Assembly (NCBI RefSeq): GCF_013404075.1
Contig: NZ_JACBJQ010000009.1
Span: 62,001 to 126,000 of the forward strand
Reading direction: 5' to 3'
Length of the DNA stretch: 64,000 bases
From: Mycolicibacterium vinylchloridicum
GTDB lineage: Bacteria; Actinomycetota; Actinomycetes; Mycobacteriales; Mycobacteriaceae
Both the position numbers and the translations under genes were made by a program. Positions 8,518 through 19,516 of this stretch are shown here, one piece after another (the first letter of the stretch is position 1; each line of letters begins with the position of its first letter). The notes below the pieces were generated by a model. It ran no database searches, was not told the DNA's origin, and saw only the letters and a list, made by a program, of their open reading frames with translations.

Positions 8518-9999
8518 CTATTCCGCAGCGGCAGAGAGTTCACCGGGAGTTGCAGCCGGGGCGGGCGCCACCAGCGGCAAAAGGATGATGAAGCGGGTGT
8601 TGCCGGGTTGGGATTCGACCCGGATGTCGCCCTGGTGCTTCTCGACGATGATGCGGCGCGCGAGATCCAGGCCCAAGCCGTCGCCCTCACCGAATGGCTT
8701 GGTGGTGAAGAACGCGGTGAAGATCCGGTCGATGATCTCGTCGGGGATGCCTGGGCCGTTGTCGCCGATCTCGACGCGGATCCGGTCGTCGCCCTGGCGT
8801 GCGGTTCGGATCGTCAGCGTGCCCTTGCCCTTCATGGCCTGGATGGCGTTGTTGATGATGACGTCCCACACCTCATTCAAACCACCTGGGTAGCAAGCGA
8901 TTTCAGGAAGCGTCTTGTCCCATTCCTTGACCAGCTTGATCGGCTTGTCGGGGCCGACCTTGTCGCCGAAGAGCGTCTTGAGCGTGCTGTGCAGCAACTC
9001 GTGGACGTTGGCGACCTGGTATTCGGCCCGGTCCATCTGGGAGTACTTCTTGGCGCCGGCCAGCAGACCGGAGATGCGCTCGCTGGCGTCGGCGATCTCG
9101 TTCATCCGCAGCTCGGTGTCGATGGTGTATTTCAGCCAGCCGATCGCGCTCTGCATGGTCGCAGAGCAGTCGACCGCGTCGATCGATGCCTCGATGCGTT
9201 CCAGCCAATCGGTGTCCAGGCCGGCTTCGACGAACGTCGGGGCGTAGTCCCAGGCGCTGGCGATGCCGTGGTCTTCGAGCCAGTCGCCGACCTGGTCTTC
9301 GCGATCGGAGGTCTCCAGCGCGGACAACTCCTGCGCTTTGGATTTGGCGACCTGCTCGGCTACTTCGTCCTGGATGCGGACCAGCACCCGCAGTGCTTCG
9401 GGGCTGAACTTGCCGTCGGCCAGCATCGAGAGCTTGTAGCGCATCTTGCCGACACCCTCACGCAGATCGGCCACCGCGCGGGCGGTCGCCGCCGCCGGGT
9501 TGTTGAGTTGATGGGTGAGCCCGGCGGTGATGGTGCCCAGCGCCAGCAGCTTCTGGCGCTGGCCGAGGATCTGGCTCTGCCGCCGGCCGCCGACCATGTG
9601 GCCCTCGAGCAGGTGTACCGCCATCGGGAATTCCGACTTCATGAATTGCGAGAAGGCGTCGGCGTCGAGGACGAAGAACCGCGAGGGCTTGGTGACCCGC
9701 ACCGAGGCTTGGTACACCTGTTCTTCGTTGGGGATGTAGGCCGACCAGGCACCGCAGTAGACGCCGCGTTGTGACGTGCGCGTGGTCTCGACGTCCACCC
9801 CGCCGGAGCGCTTGGACATCACCAGCTCACCGTCGAGCAGCACATAGAAGCAGGTGGCGGGCTCGCCCTCGGTGACGACCGGACCGGGCTCGAATGTCGC
9901 GATGTGCCCGTTCTGGCACAGCGTCTCCAGCTGCTGGTCGGACAGCTTCTCGAACAGGAACAGGGTTCGCAGTTCGGTGGGCAGACATTTCTCACCCAT
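8518..9999 (-). CDS. Cyclic-nucleotide-binding-domain histidine kinase
   Basis: The protein has 493 residues. Residues ~1-135 form a Crp-type cNMP-binding fold (LFEKLSDQQLETLC, VVTEGEPATCFYVLLDGELVMSK, FFVLDADAF). A dimerisation segment follows with H-box AGLTHQLNNPAAA (His163), and a HATPase domain with N-box NEVWDVIINNAIQAMKG, G1 GDNGPGIPDEI and G2 GEGDGLGLDLARRI. No membrane helix is seen, so it is a cytoplasmic sensor. ATG 9999 is preceded by AAGGAGA. A longer open frame continues upstream but overlaps the preceding gene and is not expected to be translated. The 17-base gap to the response-regulator fusion makes that protein the likely phosphorylation partner. Confidence 0.9.
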   Translation of the reverse strand: MGEKCLPTELRTLFLFEKLSDQQLETLCQNGHIATFEPGPVVTEGEPATCFYVLLDGELVMSKRSGGVDVETTRTSQRGVYCGAWSAYIPNEEQVYQASVRVTKPSRFFVLDADAFSQFMKSEFPMAVHLLEGHMVGGRRQSQILGQRQKLLALGTITAGLTHQLNNPAAATARAVADLREGVGKMRYKLSMLADGKFSPEALRVLVRIQDEVAEQVAKSKAQELSALETSDREDQVGDWLEDHGIASAWDYAPTFVEAGLDTDWLERIEASIDAVDCSATMQSAIGWLKYTIDTELRMNEIADASERISGLLAGAKKYSQMDRAEYQVANVHELLHSTLKTLFGDKVGPDKPIKLVKEWDKTLPEIACYPGGLNEVWDVIINNAIQAMKGKGTLTIRTARQGDDRIRVEIGDNGPGIPDEIIDRIFTAFFTTKPFGEGDGLGLDLARRIIVEKHQGDIRVESQPGNTRFIILLPLVAPAPAATPGELSAAAE

Positions 10000-10016
10000 G
10001 GTCTTCTCCTTGCTGG

Positions 10017-11717
10017 TTACGCCTCGGCCAGGTAGCGGTGCACCAACATCACCGCCATCGACCCTTCGCCGACAGCGGCCGCCACCCGTTTGGCGGACTC
10101 GGCGCGCACGTCTCCTGCAACAAACACACCCGGCACACTTGTTTCCAGGTGGTGCGGCGGCCGGTCCAGGCCCCAGCCGGCGACGTTGGCCAGGTCGGGT
10201 CCGGCGAGGACGAAGCCGTGGTCGTCGACGGCGACGACCTCTTTGAGCCAGTCGGTGCGGGGCTCGGCGCCGATGAAACAGCACATCCGGGTCGACGCGA
10301 CGGTTTCCTGCTGGCCGGTCTGGCGGTTGGCCAGGATCAGGCCGGTCAGGTGGTCGTCGTCGCCGATGGTGTCCACCACCTCGGTGCAGGTGCGCACGGA
10401 GATGTTCGGGTTCTTTTCGATCTGCTGGATCAGGTAGTGCGACATCGACGCTTCCAGCGACGGGCCGCGGACCAGCATGGTCACCGAGTTCGCCTCGCGG
10501 GACATGAACATCGCGGCCTGGCCGGCCGAATTGGCCCCGCCCACGATGTAGACGTCCTCGCCCTTGCATTCGGAGGCGTCGGACACCGAGGCGCCGTAGT
10601 AGACGCCACGTCCGACGTAGTTACAGGCGGGATCCTCGGGGTTGTCCCAGCATCCGGTGACCTGCAGCTGGCGGTAGGACACACCGGTGGCCAGGATGAC
10701 CGCCCGGGCGGCGATCCTGCCGCCGTCCTCGAAGATGATGGTGCGGGCGGTCCCCGCCTCGCCGGCGTCGAGCTTGACCGCCTTACGGGTGGTGATGACC
10801 TCGGCTCCGAACCGTTCGGCCTGCCTGCGTGCCGAGGTCGTCAGCTCGGCCCCGGAGACACCGGTGGGGAAGCCGAGGTAATTCTCGATCCGGGAGCTGC
10901 GCCCGGCCTGGCCGCCGGTCGTCGTCTCCTCGATCAGGACGGTCCGCAGCCCCTCGGACGCGCCGTACACCGCTGCCGCCAGGCCGGCCGGCCCGCCGCC
11001 GATGACGGCGAGGTCGTACATCTCCAGCGACGGATTGGTGGACAACCCCAGCATCGTGGCGAGTTCGGCGTTGGTCGGGTCGACCAGGATCTCGCCCTTC
11101 TCGCTGATGACGACCGGCAGCTGCATGCCGTCCAGGCCGGCGGCGTCGAGCAGCTGTTTGCCCTTGGGCTCGTCGGCGTTGAAGGCGCGGAACGTGTGCT
11201 GGTTGCGGGCCAGGAACTGGCGGACCTCCCAGGACCGTTCGCTCCATCGGTGTCCGACGACCTTGGTGTGCGGGATGGCCCGGTCGCCGGTGGCATGCCA
11301 GGCCTCCAGCAGGGCGTCGATCACCGGATAGAGCTTTTCCTCCGGCGGATCCCACGGCTTGAGCAGGTAGTGGTCGAGGTCGACGACGTTGATCGCGTCG
11401 ATCGCGGCGTGGGTGTCGGCGTACGCCGTCAGCAGAACGCGCCGCGCCATCGGGTAGACGTCCATCGCTTCTTCGAGGAACTGGATGCCGCTCATCTGTG
11501 GCATCCGGTAGTCGGCGACGAAGACCGCGACGGTCTCGCCGCGCAGCTTGAGTTCGTTGATCGTGTCCAGCGCGTCAGGCCCGGATTCTGCACGGACGAT
11601 CCGGTATCGCTCGCCGTAGTGGCGGCGGAGATCGCGAGCGACGGCGCGCGAAACGGCCGGGTCGTCGTCAACGGTGAGAATGACGGGTTTGCGGGGCTGG
11701 GGGGCGGGTCCAGTCAT
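10017..11717 (-). CDS. Fused response regulator / thioredoxin-reductase-like flavoprotein
   Basis: This 566-residue fusion has three parts. Residues ~10-135 are a receiver domain with acidic pocket VDDDP, phosphoacceptor Asp69 in [11 protein letters not shown] and Lys120 in LLKPWDPP. Residues ~160-230 resemble a thioredoxin/glutaredoxin fold ([26 protein letters not shown]) without a CxxC. Residues ~235-566 form the FAD/NAD(P)H reductase ([44 protein letters not shown]). Where thioredoxin reductase has the C-A-T-C redox pair, this one reads YYGASVSD, so both active-site cysteines are gone. It is the first gene of the leftward operon with the kinase. It is likely a phosphorylation-controlled NAD(P)H-sensing or electron-transfer protein; its partner is unknown. 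Confidence 0.88.
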   Translation of the reverse strand: MTGPAPQPRKPVILTVDDDPAVSRAVARDLRRHYGERYRIVRAESGPDALDTINELKLRGETVAVFVADYRMPQMSGIQFLEEAMDVYPMARRVLLTAYADTHAAIDAINVVDLDHYLLKPWDPPEEKLYPVIDALLEAWHATGDRAIPHTKVVGHRWSERSWEVRQFLARNQHTFRAFNADEPKGKQLLDAAGLDGMQLPVVISEKGEILVDPTNAELATMLGLSTNPSLEMYDLAVIGGGPAGLAAAVYGASEGLRTVLIEETTTGGQAGRSSRIENYLGFPTGVSGAELTTSARRQAERFGAEVITTRKAVKLDAGEAGTARTIIFEDGGRIAARAVILATGVSYRQLQVTGCWDNPEDPACNYVGRGVYYGASVSDASECKGEDVYIVGGANSAGQAAMFMSREANSVTMLVRGPSLEASMSHYLIQQIEKNPNISVRTCTEVVDTIGDDDHLTGLILANRQTGQQETVASTRMCCFIGAEPRTDWLKEVVAVDDHGFVLAGPDLANVAGWGLDRPPHHLETSVPGVFVAGDVRAESAKRVAAAVGEGSMAVMLVHRYLAEA

Positions 11718-11976
11718 CACGTTCCAGTATGCGCCGGATGTCCAGTCGTTATTAGGGTGGGCTTGCTCTTCTCGCCGTCCCATTACGTTGAGGTCAGGGC
11801 GGCTCCACGGCGTTTTGGAGTACTGCGCGCAAGCGGGTATCGTAGACCGGCGGTGCGGCATCCGCGCCGACTCTTGCGTGCCTCGTCCTGGAATTTCGGA
11901 ATTTCCTGATTTCGGCTCACGTTTTGAAGTCGGGGCAAATGCTGCCCCAAACCAACAAGCAGGATCGAAGAGGACA

Positions 11977-12198
11977 TTGGCCAAGAAAGACGGTGCCATC
12001 GAGGTCGAGGGCCGCGTGGTCGAGCCCCTGCCCAATGCGATGTTTCGCATTGAGCTGGAGAACGGACACAAGGTGCTCGCTCACATCAGCGGCAAGATGC
12101 GGCAGCACTACATCCGCATCCTTCCCGAGGACCGGGTGGTGGTGGAGTTGTCTCCCTACGACCTGACCCGGGGTCGCATTGTGTACCGGTACAAGTAA
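11977..12198 (+). CDS. infA: Translation initiation factor IF-1
   Basis: This 73-residue S1/OB-fold factor binds the 30S A site during initiation. The sequence ([44 protein letters not shown]) is practically identical to the mycobacterial consensus. The start is TTG 11977 with GAAGAGG three bases upstream, an uncommon initiation codon here. Divergent from the flavoprotein fusion; the 259-base gap between them should contain both promoters. It opens the ribosomal-protein operon. Confidence 0.97.
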   Translation: MAKKDGAIEVEGRVVEPLPNAMFRIELENGHKVLAHISGKMRQHYIRILPEDRVVVELSPYDLTRGRIVYRYK

Positions 12199-12265
12199 GC
12201 CTTACCGACCGCGAACCAGCGCACGAACCGAAAACCGACGACAGAACTAGAAGGATCGAACAGCC

Positions 12266-12379
12266 GTGAAGGTGAACCCGAGCGTCAAGCCGATCTGCGA
12301 CAAGTGCAGGGTGATCCGCCGGCATGGGCGGGTCATGGTGATCTGCTCTGATCCGCGCCACAAGCAGCGTCAGGGCTAA
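12266..12379 (+). CDS. rpmJ: 50S ribosomal protein L36 (bL36)
   Basis: This 37-residue protein begins [20 protein letters not shown] and ends [10 protein letters not shown], with a GTG start. The zinc ligands C-x2-C ... C ... H are present ([12 protein letters not shown]), so this is the zinc-binding form. It lies 67 bases after infA. Ahead of rpsM there are about 180 bases without a gene, in which I see no clear regulatory structure. Confidence 0.97.
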
Positions 12380-12560
12380 CCCCCGCGCCCTTCGGCGAGA
12401 GCACTACCCACAACTGAATGCAGACCTCCCAGTAACCACTGAGGTGCCGGCATCTTGAGAGATGGAGCGCCTCATCCACGTCCGGCACGGAGGCCGGGCC
12501 CCGACGCCGTCGGGAACGGACTGGGATCAGACCTCCGCATAGAGAAAGAAATACTGCCTG

Positions 12561-12938
12561 ATGGCACGTCTCATGGGCGTCGACCTCCCGCGCGATAAGC
12601 GCATGGAGATCGCGCTGACCTATATCTACGGCATTGGCCGTACCCGCTCGCAGGAAATCCTCGCCGCGACCGGTATCGACCGGGATCTGCGCAGCAAGGA
12701 CCTGTCCGATGATCAACTGACCCAGCTGCGCGACTACATCGAGGGCAACGATCTCAAGGTCGAGGGTGACCTGCGCCGCGAGGTGCAGGCCGATATCCGG
12801 CGCAAGATCGAAATCGGCTGCTACCAGGGTCTGCGGCACCGCCGTGGCCTGCCGGTGCGTGGCCAGCGGACCAAGACCAATGCGCGTACCCGCAAGGGCC
12901 CGAAGCGCACCATCGCCGGCAAGAAGAAGGCCAGGTAA
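12561..12938 (+). CDS. rpsM: 30S ribosomal protein S13 (uS13)
   Basis: The full-length protein of 125 residues ([21 protein letters not shown]...) contains the [12 protein letters not shown] helix-two-turn-helix region, the conserved [24 protein letters not shown] motif and a basic tail. It binds the 30S head and contacts the P-site tRNA and the 50S subunit. AGAGAAAGAAA upstream is a weak ribosome site. It is followed by rpsK after six bases. Confidence 0.97.
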   Translation: MARLMGVDLPRDKRMEIALTYIYGIGRTRSQEILAATGIDRDLRSKDLSDDQLTQLRDYIEGNDLKVEGDLRREVQADIRRKIEIGCYQGLRHRRGLPVRGQRTKTNARTRKGPKRTIAGKKKAR

Positions 12939-12944
12939 CCCCGG

Positions 12945-13361
12945 ATGGCACAAGCAAAGAAGGGCGGCGCTGCACCCAAGAAGGGGCAGAAGACCCGTCG
13001 CCGGGAAAAGAAGAACGTCCCGCACGGCGCCGCTCACATCAAGAGCACGTTCAACAACACGATCGTCTCGATCACCGATCCCCAGGGCAACGTCATCGCC
13101 TGGGCATCGTCGGGTCACGTCGGCTTCAAGGGCTCGCGTAAGTCGACCCCGTTCGCCGCGCAGCTGGCCGCCGAGAACGCAGCCCGCAAGGCGCAGGAGC
13201 ACGGCGTCAAGAAGGTCGACGTGTTCGTCAAGGGCCCGGGCTCGGGCCGCGAGACCGCGATCCGTTCGCTGCAGGCTGCCGGCCTCGAGGTCGGCGCCAT
13301 TTCTGACGTCACGCCGCAGCCGCACAACGGTTGCCGTCCGCCCAAGCGGCGCCGGGTCTAG
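12945..13361 (+). CDS. rpsK: 30S ribosomal protein S11 (uS11)
   Basis: The protein of 138 residues has a lysine-rich N-terminal extension and contains [19 protein letters not shown] and the C-terminal [19 protein letters not shown], both diagnostic of uS11, which forms part of the platform of the small subunit. It is co-transcribed with rpsM and rpsD with short gaps. Confidence 0.97.
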   Translation: MAQAKKGGAAPKKGQKTRRREKKNVPHGAAHIKSTFNNTIVSITDPQGNVIAWASSGHVGFKGSRKSTPFAAQLAAENAARKAQEHGVKKVDVFVKGPGSGRETAIRSLQAAGLEVGAISDVTPQPHNGCRPPKRRRV

Positions 13362-13375
13362 GGAGAAGAAAGAAA

Positions 13376-13981
13376 ATGGCTCGTTATACCGGACCCGCAA
13401 CCCGCAAGTCGCGCCGCCTCGGCGTCGACCTGGTCGGCGGCGATCAGTCGTTCGAGAAGCGCCCCTACCCGCCCGGCCAGCACGGCCGCGCGCGGATCAA
13501 GGAAAGCGAATACCGCCAGCAGCTGCAGGAGAAGCAGAAGGCCCGCTTCACCTACGGCGTCCTGGAGAAGCAGTTCCGCAAGTACTACGAAGAGGCGAAC
13601 CGTTCCTCGGGCAAGACCGGCGAGAACCTGCTGCAGATCCTGGAGACCCGCCTGGACAACGTCGTGTACCGCGCCGGCCTGGCGCGTACCCGCCGGATGG
13701 CTCGCCAGCTCGTCAGCCACGGCCACTTCACCGTCAACGGTGTCAAGGTGAACATCCCGAGCTACCGGGTGTCGCAGTACGACATCATCGACATCAAAGA
13801 GAAGTCGCTGAACACCCTGCCGTTCGAGGTCTCCCGCCAGACCGCCGGTGAGCGCCCGATCCCGGGCTGGCTGCAGGTTGTCGGCGAGCGTCAGCGGATC
13901 CTCGTGCACCAGCTGCCCACTCGTGAGCAGATCCAGGTGCCGCTGGCCGAGCAGCTCATCGTCGAGTTCTACTCGAAGTAA
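13376..13981 (+). CDS. rpsD: 30S ribosomal protein S4 (uS4), zinc-free form
   Basis: The protein has 201 residues and starts at ATG 13376 (MARYTGPATRKSRR) after GGGAGAAGAAAG. The S4 RNA-binding domain is clear (LDNVVYRAGLARTRRMARQLVSHGHFTVNG). The N-terminal cysteine cluster of zinc-binding S4 proteins is absent, as in other mycobacterial S4 (from memory). S4 is a primary 16S rRNA binder. A 7-bp hairpin (TCCGCGG at 13989-13995 with CCGCGGA at 14006-14012) lies between this gene and rpoA; it lacks a T-run. Confidence 0.97.
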   Translation: MARYTGPATRKSRRLGVDLVGGDQSFEKRPYPPGQHGRARIKESEYRQQLQEKQKARFTYGVLEKQFRKYYEEANRSSGKTGENLLQILETRLDNVVYRAGLARTRRMARQLVSHGHFTVNGVKVNIPSYRVSQYDIIDIKEKSLNTLPFEVSRQTAGERPIPGWLQVVGERQRILVHQLPTREQIQVPLAEQLIVEFYSK

Positions 13982-14020
13982 GAAGACGTCCGCGGGGCAA
14001 CCGTTCCGCGGATCACTTAA

Positions 14021-15115
<1,095 letters not shown>

Positions 15116-15175
15116 GTACACCCCCGTCCCGGCCCTACCTGATACGGGGGCCGGCCCCATTGAGGAGAAGTCGCA

Positions 15176-15757
15176 ATGCCCAAACCCACCAAGGGTCCCC
15201 GTCTCGGCGGGTCGTCGTCCCACCAGAAGGCGATTCTGGCCAACCTGGCTACGTCACTGTTCGAGCATGGCCGGATCAAGACGACCGAGCCCAAGGCGCG
15301 GGCTTTGCGGCCCTACGCCGAGAAGCTCATCACCCACGCCAAGAAGGGCGCGCTGCACAACCGGCGTGAGGTGATGAAGAAGATCCGCGACAAGGACATC
15401 GTGCATGTCTTGTTCGCGGAGATCGGCCCGTTCTTCGCTGACCGCGACGGCGGCTACACCCGCATCATCAAGGTCGAGCCGCGCAAGGGCGACAATGCCC
15501 CGATGGCGGTCATCGAGCTGGTGCGGGAGAAGACCGTGACGTCTGAGGCCAACCGTGCTCGCAAGAGCTCGGCTGCCAAGGCCGCTGCGCCCGCGCCCGC
15601 CGCGGTCGAAGAGGCCCCGGCCGAAGAAGAGACTGTCGAAGCCGTCGAGGCCGAGGATGCCGGTATCGCCGACGCTCAGACCGCCGAGGCTGCCGACGAG
15701 GTCGCCGAGGAGCAGGCTGAGGAATCCGCCGAGGATTCGGACGCTGACAAGTCCTGA
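15176..15757 (+). CDS. rplQ: 50S ribosomal protein L17 (bL17) with long acidic tail
   Basis: Residues 1-~118 are canonical L17 ([40 protein letters not shown]). Residues ~120-193 form an Ala/Glu-rich low-complexity extension beyond the bacterial core, as is usual in mycobacteria (from memory). GAGGAGAAG precedes the ATG. It ends four bases before the truA start, so the two are coupled. Confidence 0.96.
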   Translation: MPKPTKGPRLGGSSSHQKAILANLATSLFEHGRIKTTEPKARALRPYAEKLITHAKKGALHNRREVMKKIRDKDIVHVLFAEIGPFFADRDGGYTRIIKVEPRKGDNAPMAVIELVREKTVTSEANRARKSSAAKAAAPAPAAVEEAPAEEETVEAVEAEDAGIADAQTAEAADEVAEEQAEESAEDSDADKS

Positions 15758-15761
15758 CGCT

Positions 15762-16643
15762 GTGAGCACGAACGAGCCCGTCACCGATAACGGTGGCGGG
15801 TTCGTTCGTCTTCGGCTCGATATCGCTTACGACGGCACCGAATTCACCGGCTGGGCGGCCCATGAAGGATTCCGCACCGTCGCGGGTGTTCTCGACGAGT
15901 CGTTGTCCACGGTGTTCCGGACACCGATTCGGGTGTTCGGCGCCGGCCGCACCGACACCGGTGTGCACGCCACCGGCCAGGTGGCCCATCTCGACGTGCC
16001 TGCCGACGCGCTGGGCCACGCCTACCCGCGACATGCTCGTCCGAATGAGCCCGAATTCCGGCCGCTGGTGCGCCGATTGGCCCGCTTCCTGCCCGAGGAT
16101 GTGCGGGTGCGTGGAATCGTCCGGGCGCCGGCCGGATTCGACGCCCGTTTCTCGGCGCTGCGACGCCACTACGCGTATCGGCTGTCACTGGCGCCCTACG
16201 GTGCCGAGCCACAGCTCGCCCGCTACGTGACGCCGTGGACCAAGCCGCTGGATATCGCCGCCATGACGCAGGCATCCCGGCATCTACTGGGGTTGAACGA
16301 CTTTGCCGCATTTTGCCGGCACCGCCCCGGTGCCACGACCATCCGCGACCTTCAGCGTCTGGACTGGGAACGCGAGGGTGACCTGTTGACCGCCTATGTC
16401 AGTGCGGACGCGTTCTGTTGGTCGATGGTGCGTTCGCTGGTCGGCGCCCTGCTGGCCGTGGGGGAGGGCCGCCGCGAACCATCTTGGTGCGCAACGCTGT
16501 TGAGCGCGCAGTCCCGCTCCAGCGATTTCGCGGCCGCACCGGCGCGCGGCCTGACCCTCACCGGGGTGGACTATCCGCCCGACGACCAACTGGCCGCCCG
16601 CATCGATGTCACCCGCGACGTGCGGACGCTGCCGAAGCCTTAG
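15762..16643 (+). CDS. truA: tRNA pseudouridine(38-40) synthase TruA
   Basis: TruA modifies uridines 38-40 in the anticodon stem of tRNAs. The catalytic Asp lies in [18 protein letters not shown], and [15 protein letters not shown] and [18 protein letters not shown] are further family motifs. It has 293 residues from GTG 15762, four bases after rplQ. Frames further upstream overlap rplQ and are not used. The stop codon overlaps the stop of the convergent cutinase gene. Confidence 0.95.
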   Translation: MSTNEPVTDNGGGFVRLRLDIAYDGTEFTGWAAHEGFRTVAGVLDESLSTVFRTPIRVFGAGRTDTGVHATGQVAHLDVPADALGHAYPRHARPNEPEFRPLVRRLARFLPEDVRVRGIVRAPAGFDARFSALRRHYAYRLSLAPYGAEPQLARYVTPWTKPLDIAAMTQASRHLLGLNDFAAFCRHRPGATTIRDLQRLDWEREGDLLTAYVSADAFCWSMVRSLVGALLAVGEGRREPSWCATLLSAQSRSSDFAAAPARGLTLTGVDYPPDDQLAARIDVTRDVRTLPKP

Positions 16644-17317
16644 AGCTTGCTCGCCACGAAATCGGCGGCCTGATCGATCATCCCGGCCTTCTGGTAGGCG
16701 GCGGCGAGGTGATCGGGCCAGTTGGCCTCCCAGGTATCGGGGTCGGCCGGGTTGCAGATCGGGTCGGCGCCATGGCAGAGCTCGATGGTCCGGTCCCGGT
16801 ACTCCGGGCTGAAGTTCGTGATCGGGCCCAACCACTGGGTTCCGTTGCCGAACAGGGCGACTGCCGCGATATGGCTGCCGGCGTCCGGGGGCAGGAGGGT
16901 CTTGAAGCCCATGATTGTGATGGGAAGCGCCAGAACCATATCCGTGGCTGCGGCGCCCAGCGAGTAGCCGCCGAGGACCAGACGGGTGTTGGGGCAATTG
17001 TTGATGTTGTAGATGATGCGCTGGCTGATGTCGTTGGCGCCGATGTCGACCTGGTTGTCAGCGGGGTACTTCACCGCGTAGACGCCGACGTTCTGGCGGA
17101 CCCTCGATCGCAGTGCGCTGACGAAGGCATTGCCGATGACGCCGGCGCCGGGCGATTCGAGACGGCCACGCGCGAAGATCACCTCGACAGCGGGACATGC
17201 TGCGGCGGTGGCCACCGGCGTCGACGCCCACGTTCCGCCGGGCAGTGCCGCCGGGCCGGCCAACATTGTCGCGGCCGCGACGATTGTCGCGACCGCACTC
17301 CCGAGTATCCGTCGCAT
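16640..17317 (-). CDS. Cutinase-like secreted hydrolase 1
   Basis: This 225-residue protein has a secretion signal ([19 protein letters not shown]) and belongs to the cutinase / carboxylesterase family, whose mycobacterial members hydrolyse lipid esters at the cell surface. The nucleophile Ser lies in LGGYSLGAA, the Asp in HGADPICNP and the His in WPDHLAAAY. The GYSLG form differs from the common GYSQG. The start is ATG 17317; a GTG two codons upstream is an alternative. In M. tuberculosis, truA is likewise followed by cutinase genes (Rv3451, Rv3452). The two stop codons of this gene and truA overlap. Confidence 0.9.
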   Translation of the reverse strand: MRRILGSAVATIVAAATMLAGPAALPGGTWASTPVATAAACPAVEVIFARGRLESPGAGVIGNAFVSALRSRVRQNVGVYAVKYPADNQVDIGANDISQRIIYNINNCPNTRLVLGGYSLGAAATDMVLALPITIMGFKTLLPPDAGSHIAAVALFGNGTQWLGPITNFSPEYRDRTIELCHGADPICNPADPDTWEANWPDHLAAAYQKAGMIDQAADFVASKL

Positions 17318-17324
17318 TCCCACG

Positions 17325-17978
17325 CTAGAGCCTGTCTGCCGTGAATTGAGCGGCTTGATCGACCAAGCCGGAATCGATGTAGGCGTCCTGTAGATGCGAG
17401 GACCAGTTGCCGACCAAGGTATTGGGATCGATGCCGTTGCAGATCGGGTCGTCCACATTGCACTGGTCGATGGTTTTGGCGCCGTAGAGCGGGCTGTTCG
17501 CCGCGGAGACCGGGCCGAAGATGCTGCGGGTGCCGTTGCCGAAGACGGCCACCGCCGCGACGTGCGGAGCGACCGACGGGGGTAGCGGATTGTTGAAGCC
17601 GAACTGGGACTCGGTCGCCCCCACCACGACGTCGACCACTGCCGCGCCCAGTGAGTACCCGCCGGGCACCTGGCGGGTGTTCGGGCAGTTGGTCGCCATG
17701 TACTGCATGTGCCGGCTCATATCGTTGGCGCCGGGCACGATGTCCCAGTCGGCGATGTAGTTGACCCCGTACACACCCACGCTCTTCGGCGTCTTGCTGC
17801 GGAGTGCCCCGACGAACGCATCGCCGATGCGGCCGATGCCGGGCGGTTCGAAGCGCCCGCGGGCGAAGATGACCTCGACATCGGGGCAGTCCGCGGCCGT
17901 CGCCACGGCGGTGGGCAATATCGATGCGGCAGCGCACATTAACGTTGCTGCCCCGCTCAGCACCGCTTTGACGCGCAT
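17325..17978 (-). CDS. Cutinase-like secreted hydrolase 2
   Basis: This protein has 217 residues from ATG 17978 (MRVKAVLSGAATLMCAA), followed by a signal peptide ending near VATAADC. The catalytic set is [12 protein letters not shown] (Ser), VDDPICNG (Asp) and WSSHLQDAY (His), the same GYSLG / W-x-x-H-L subtype as hydrolase 1, whose start lies seven bases downstream. Paired cysteines expected for cutinases are present (DCPDVEV, NCPNTR). It is probably an exported esterase; the lipid substrate is unknown. Confidence 0.9.
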   Translation of the reverse strand: MRVKAVLSGAATLMCAAASILPTAVATAADCPDVEVIFARGRFEPPGIGRIGDAFVGALRSKTPKSVGVYGVNYIADWDIVPGANDMSRHMQYMATNCPNTRQVPGGYSLGAAVVDVVVGATESQFGFNNPLPPSVAPHVAAVAVFGNGTRSIFGPVSAANSPLYGAKTIDQCNVDDPICNGIDPNTLVGNWSSHLQDAYIDSGLVDQAAQFTADRL

Positions 17979-18031
17979 GCCAGCCACTGTACCGAGGCTG
18001 GGAGAGTGCTGGCAGTTAATGAGTTCGCGGG

Positions 18032-18721
18032 CTACACCACGAGCAGGCCCGCGATGAACCCGGCGGCTTGAGCGGGTCCCGGACCTTTTTCGTAATCGGT
18101 GTGGGCGAACGGGTTGCGGCCACGCGAGCAGATCGGGTCGCCGTCGTTGCAGAGATCGATGCCCTTACCGGCGAACGCGCCGCCCGCCGACGTGATCGGA
18201 ATGCTGAACTTGGTGGACGGATTGCCGAAAACCGCCAACCCGGCGACCCGGTTGGCCAGGCTTCCCGGCAGCGGCGGGGCCGAGCCGACGTCGCCCACCT
18301 TGTTGCCCAGCGGCGGGATGCCGACCAGCATGTCGACGATCGCGGCACCCTGCGAGTAGCCGCCGAGCACGAACTTGGTCGCGGGGCAGGCCGCGGCCCT
18401 GTTCGCGATGTAATTGGCCGCGTCGGCAGCGCCGTCGGCAGCGCCCAGGAAGTCGTAGGTCGCGGGGTAATTCACCGCATAGGCGCTCACCGAGCGTCCG
18501 CCCAGCTGGCCCTGCAGGTTGTCGACGAAGGCTTGCCCGACCCGGCCGATGCCGGCCGGCTCGCTGGTGCCACGGGCGAAGACGACGTCGACGTCGGGGC
18601 AGGGGTCGGCGTGCGCGGCCGGGGCGACGGTGGCCGGAGTGAGCAGCGTGAGGGCCGCGGTGACGACGGCTGTCGAGGCAATCCCGAAAATGCGGGCTGG
18701 TGTCATGGTCGGCGTGGCCAT
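18032..18721 (-). CDS. Cutinase-like secreted hydrolase 3
   Basis: This 229-residue exported protein has a signal peptide (TAALTLLTPATVAPAAHA, cleavage near HADPCPD). It is a cutinase of the GYSQG subtype: LGGYSQGAAIVD (Ser), NDGDPICSRG (Asp), NPFAHTDYEKG (His). FARGTSEPAGIGRVGQAFV matches mycobacterial Culp proteins. It lies 53 bases upstream of hydrolase 2 on the same strand, so it may share a transcript. Confidence 0.92.
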   Translation of the reverse strand: MATPTMTPARIFGIASTAVVTAALTLLTPATVAPAAHADPCPDVDVVFARGTSEPAGIGRVGQAFVDNLQGQLGGRSVSAYAVNYPATYDFLGAADGAADAANYIANRAAACPATKFVLGGYSQGAAIVDMLVGIPPLGNKVGDVGSAPPLPGSLANRVAGLAVFGNPSTKFSIPITSAGGAFAGKGIDLCNDGDPICSRGRNPFAHTDYEKGPGPAQAAGFIAGLLVV

Positions 18722-18798
18722 GGTGATTTCAGACCCCCTTGGTCGCGAACATCCGGCTAATAGTCACACACCACGTCGGGGCGGCCCAAACGCTCCGT

Positions 18799-19455
18799 CT
18801 ACAGCAGGCTCGCGACGAACGCGGCGGCCTGGACTGCCGACCCGTCGCTGCCGTAGGCGCGGTGGGCAGGCACGTCGTCTCCGCTGGTGCAGATCGGGTC
18901 GCCCGTATTGCACAGGTCGATGGCCCGGCCGCCGTAGACGGGGCTGCTGGTCAGCGGCAGGCCGACCTTGGCGGTGGGGTTACCGAACACCGCGATGGCC
19001 GCGATGTGATCGGGCGCATTGGGCGGCAGCGGGTTGTTGAAGCCGATCGCGGGGAAGGGGACCGCGGTGATGATGTCCATGATCGCGGCACCTTGCGAGT
19101 AACCGCCGAGCACGAGCCTGGTGTTGGGGCAGTCGTTCATCACGCCCTGAATGAAGGCACTGGCGTCGTTGGCGCCGTCGGCGGCGGCCAGGAAGTCGTA
19201 GCTGGCCGGGTAGTTCACCGCGTACACGCCCATCGAGCGGCCGCCGAGCTTGGGGCGCAATGCGTTGACGAACGCCTGCCCGACGCGGCCGATACCCGGC
19301 GGCTCGTCGGTGCCTCGGGCGAACACCACCTGGACGGCATTGCAGTCGGCCGCTGCGGTGGGCAGCGCGGCCGGGCTGATCAGTGAGGCCAGCGCCATCA
19401 GGACGACGGCCGGGAGGGTCAGCAGGAGGCGCTTTGGTGCCGCGGGAGATGTCAC
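18799..19455 (-). CDS. Cutinase-like secreted hydrolase 4
   Basis: This 218-residue protein has a hydrophobic signal (LLLTLPAVVLMALASLISPAAL is the core) ending near AAADC. It is of the GYSQG subtype like hydrolase 3: LGGYSQGAAIMD (Ser), NTGDPICTSG (Asp), VPAHRAYG (His). FARGTDEPPGIGRVGQAFVNAL is nearly the same as in hydrolase 3, so 3 and 4 look like one duplication and 1 and 2 like another. It is the first gene of the four-gene run. Confidence 0.92.
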   Translation of the reverse strand: MTSPAAPKRLLLTLPAVVLMALASLISPAALPTAAADCNAVQVVFARGTDEPPGIGRVGQAFVNALRPKLGGRSMGVYAVNYPASYDFLAAADGANDASAFIQGVMNDCPNTRLVLGGYSQGAAIMDIITAVPFPAIGFNNPLPPNAPDHIAAIAVFGNPTAKVGLPLTSSPVYGGRAIDLCNTGDPICTSGDDVPAHRAYGSDGSAVQAAAFVASLL

Positions 19456-19516
19456 ATCTGGATGTTACCGATGGGAGCCGTGTTTCATTCCCGACGTTTG
19501 CTCCGCGTGGCGCGTT

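Noticed and set aside
10000..10569. N-terminal extension of the cNMP-binding kinase
   Set aside because: The extra frame overlaps the REC-TrxR gene on the same strand, is Arg/Gly/Pro-rich noise, and a good ribosome site precedes ATG 9999.
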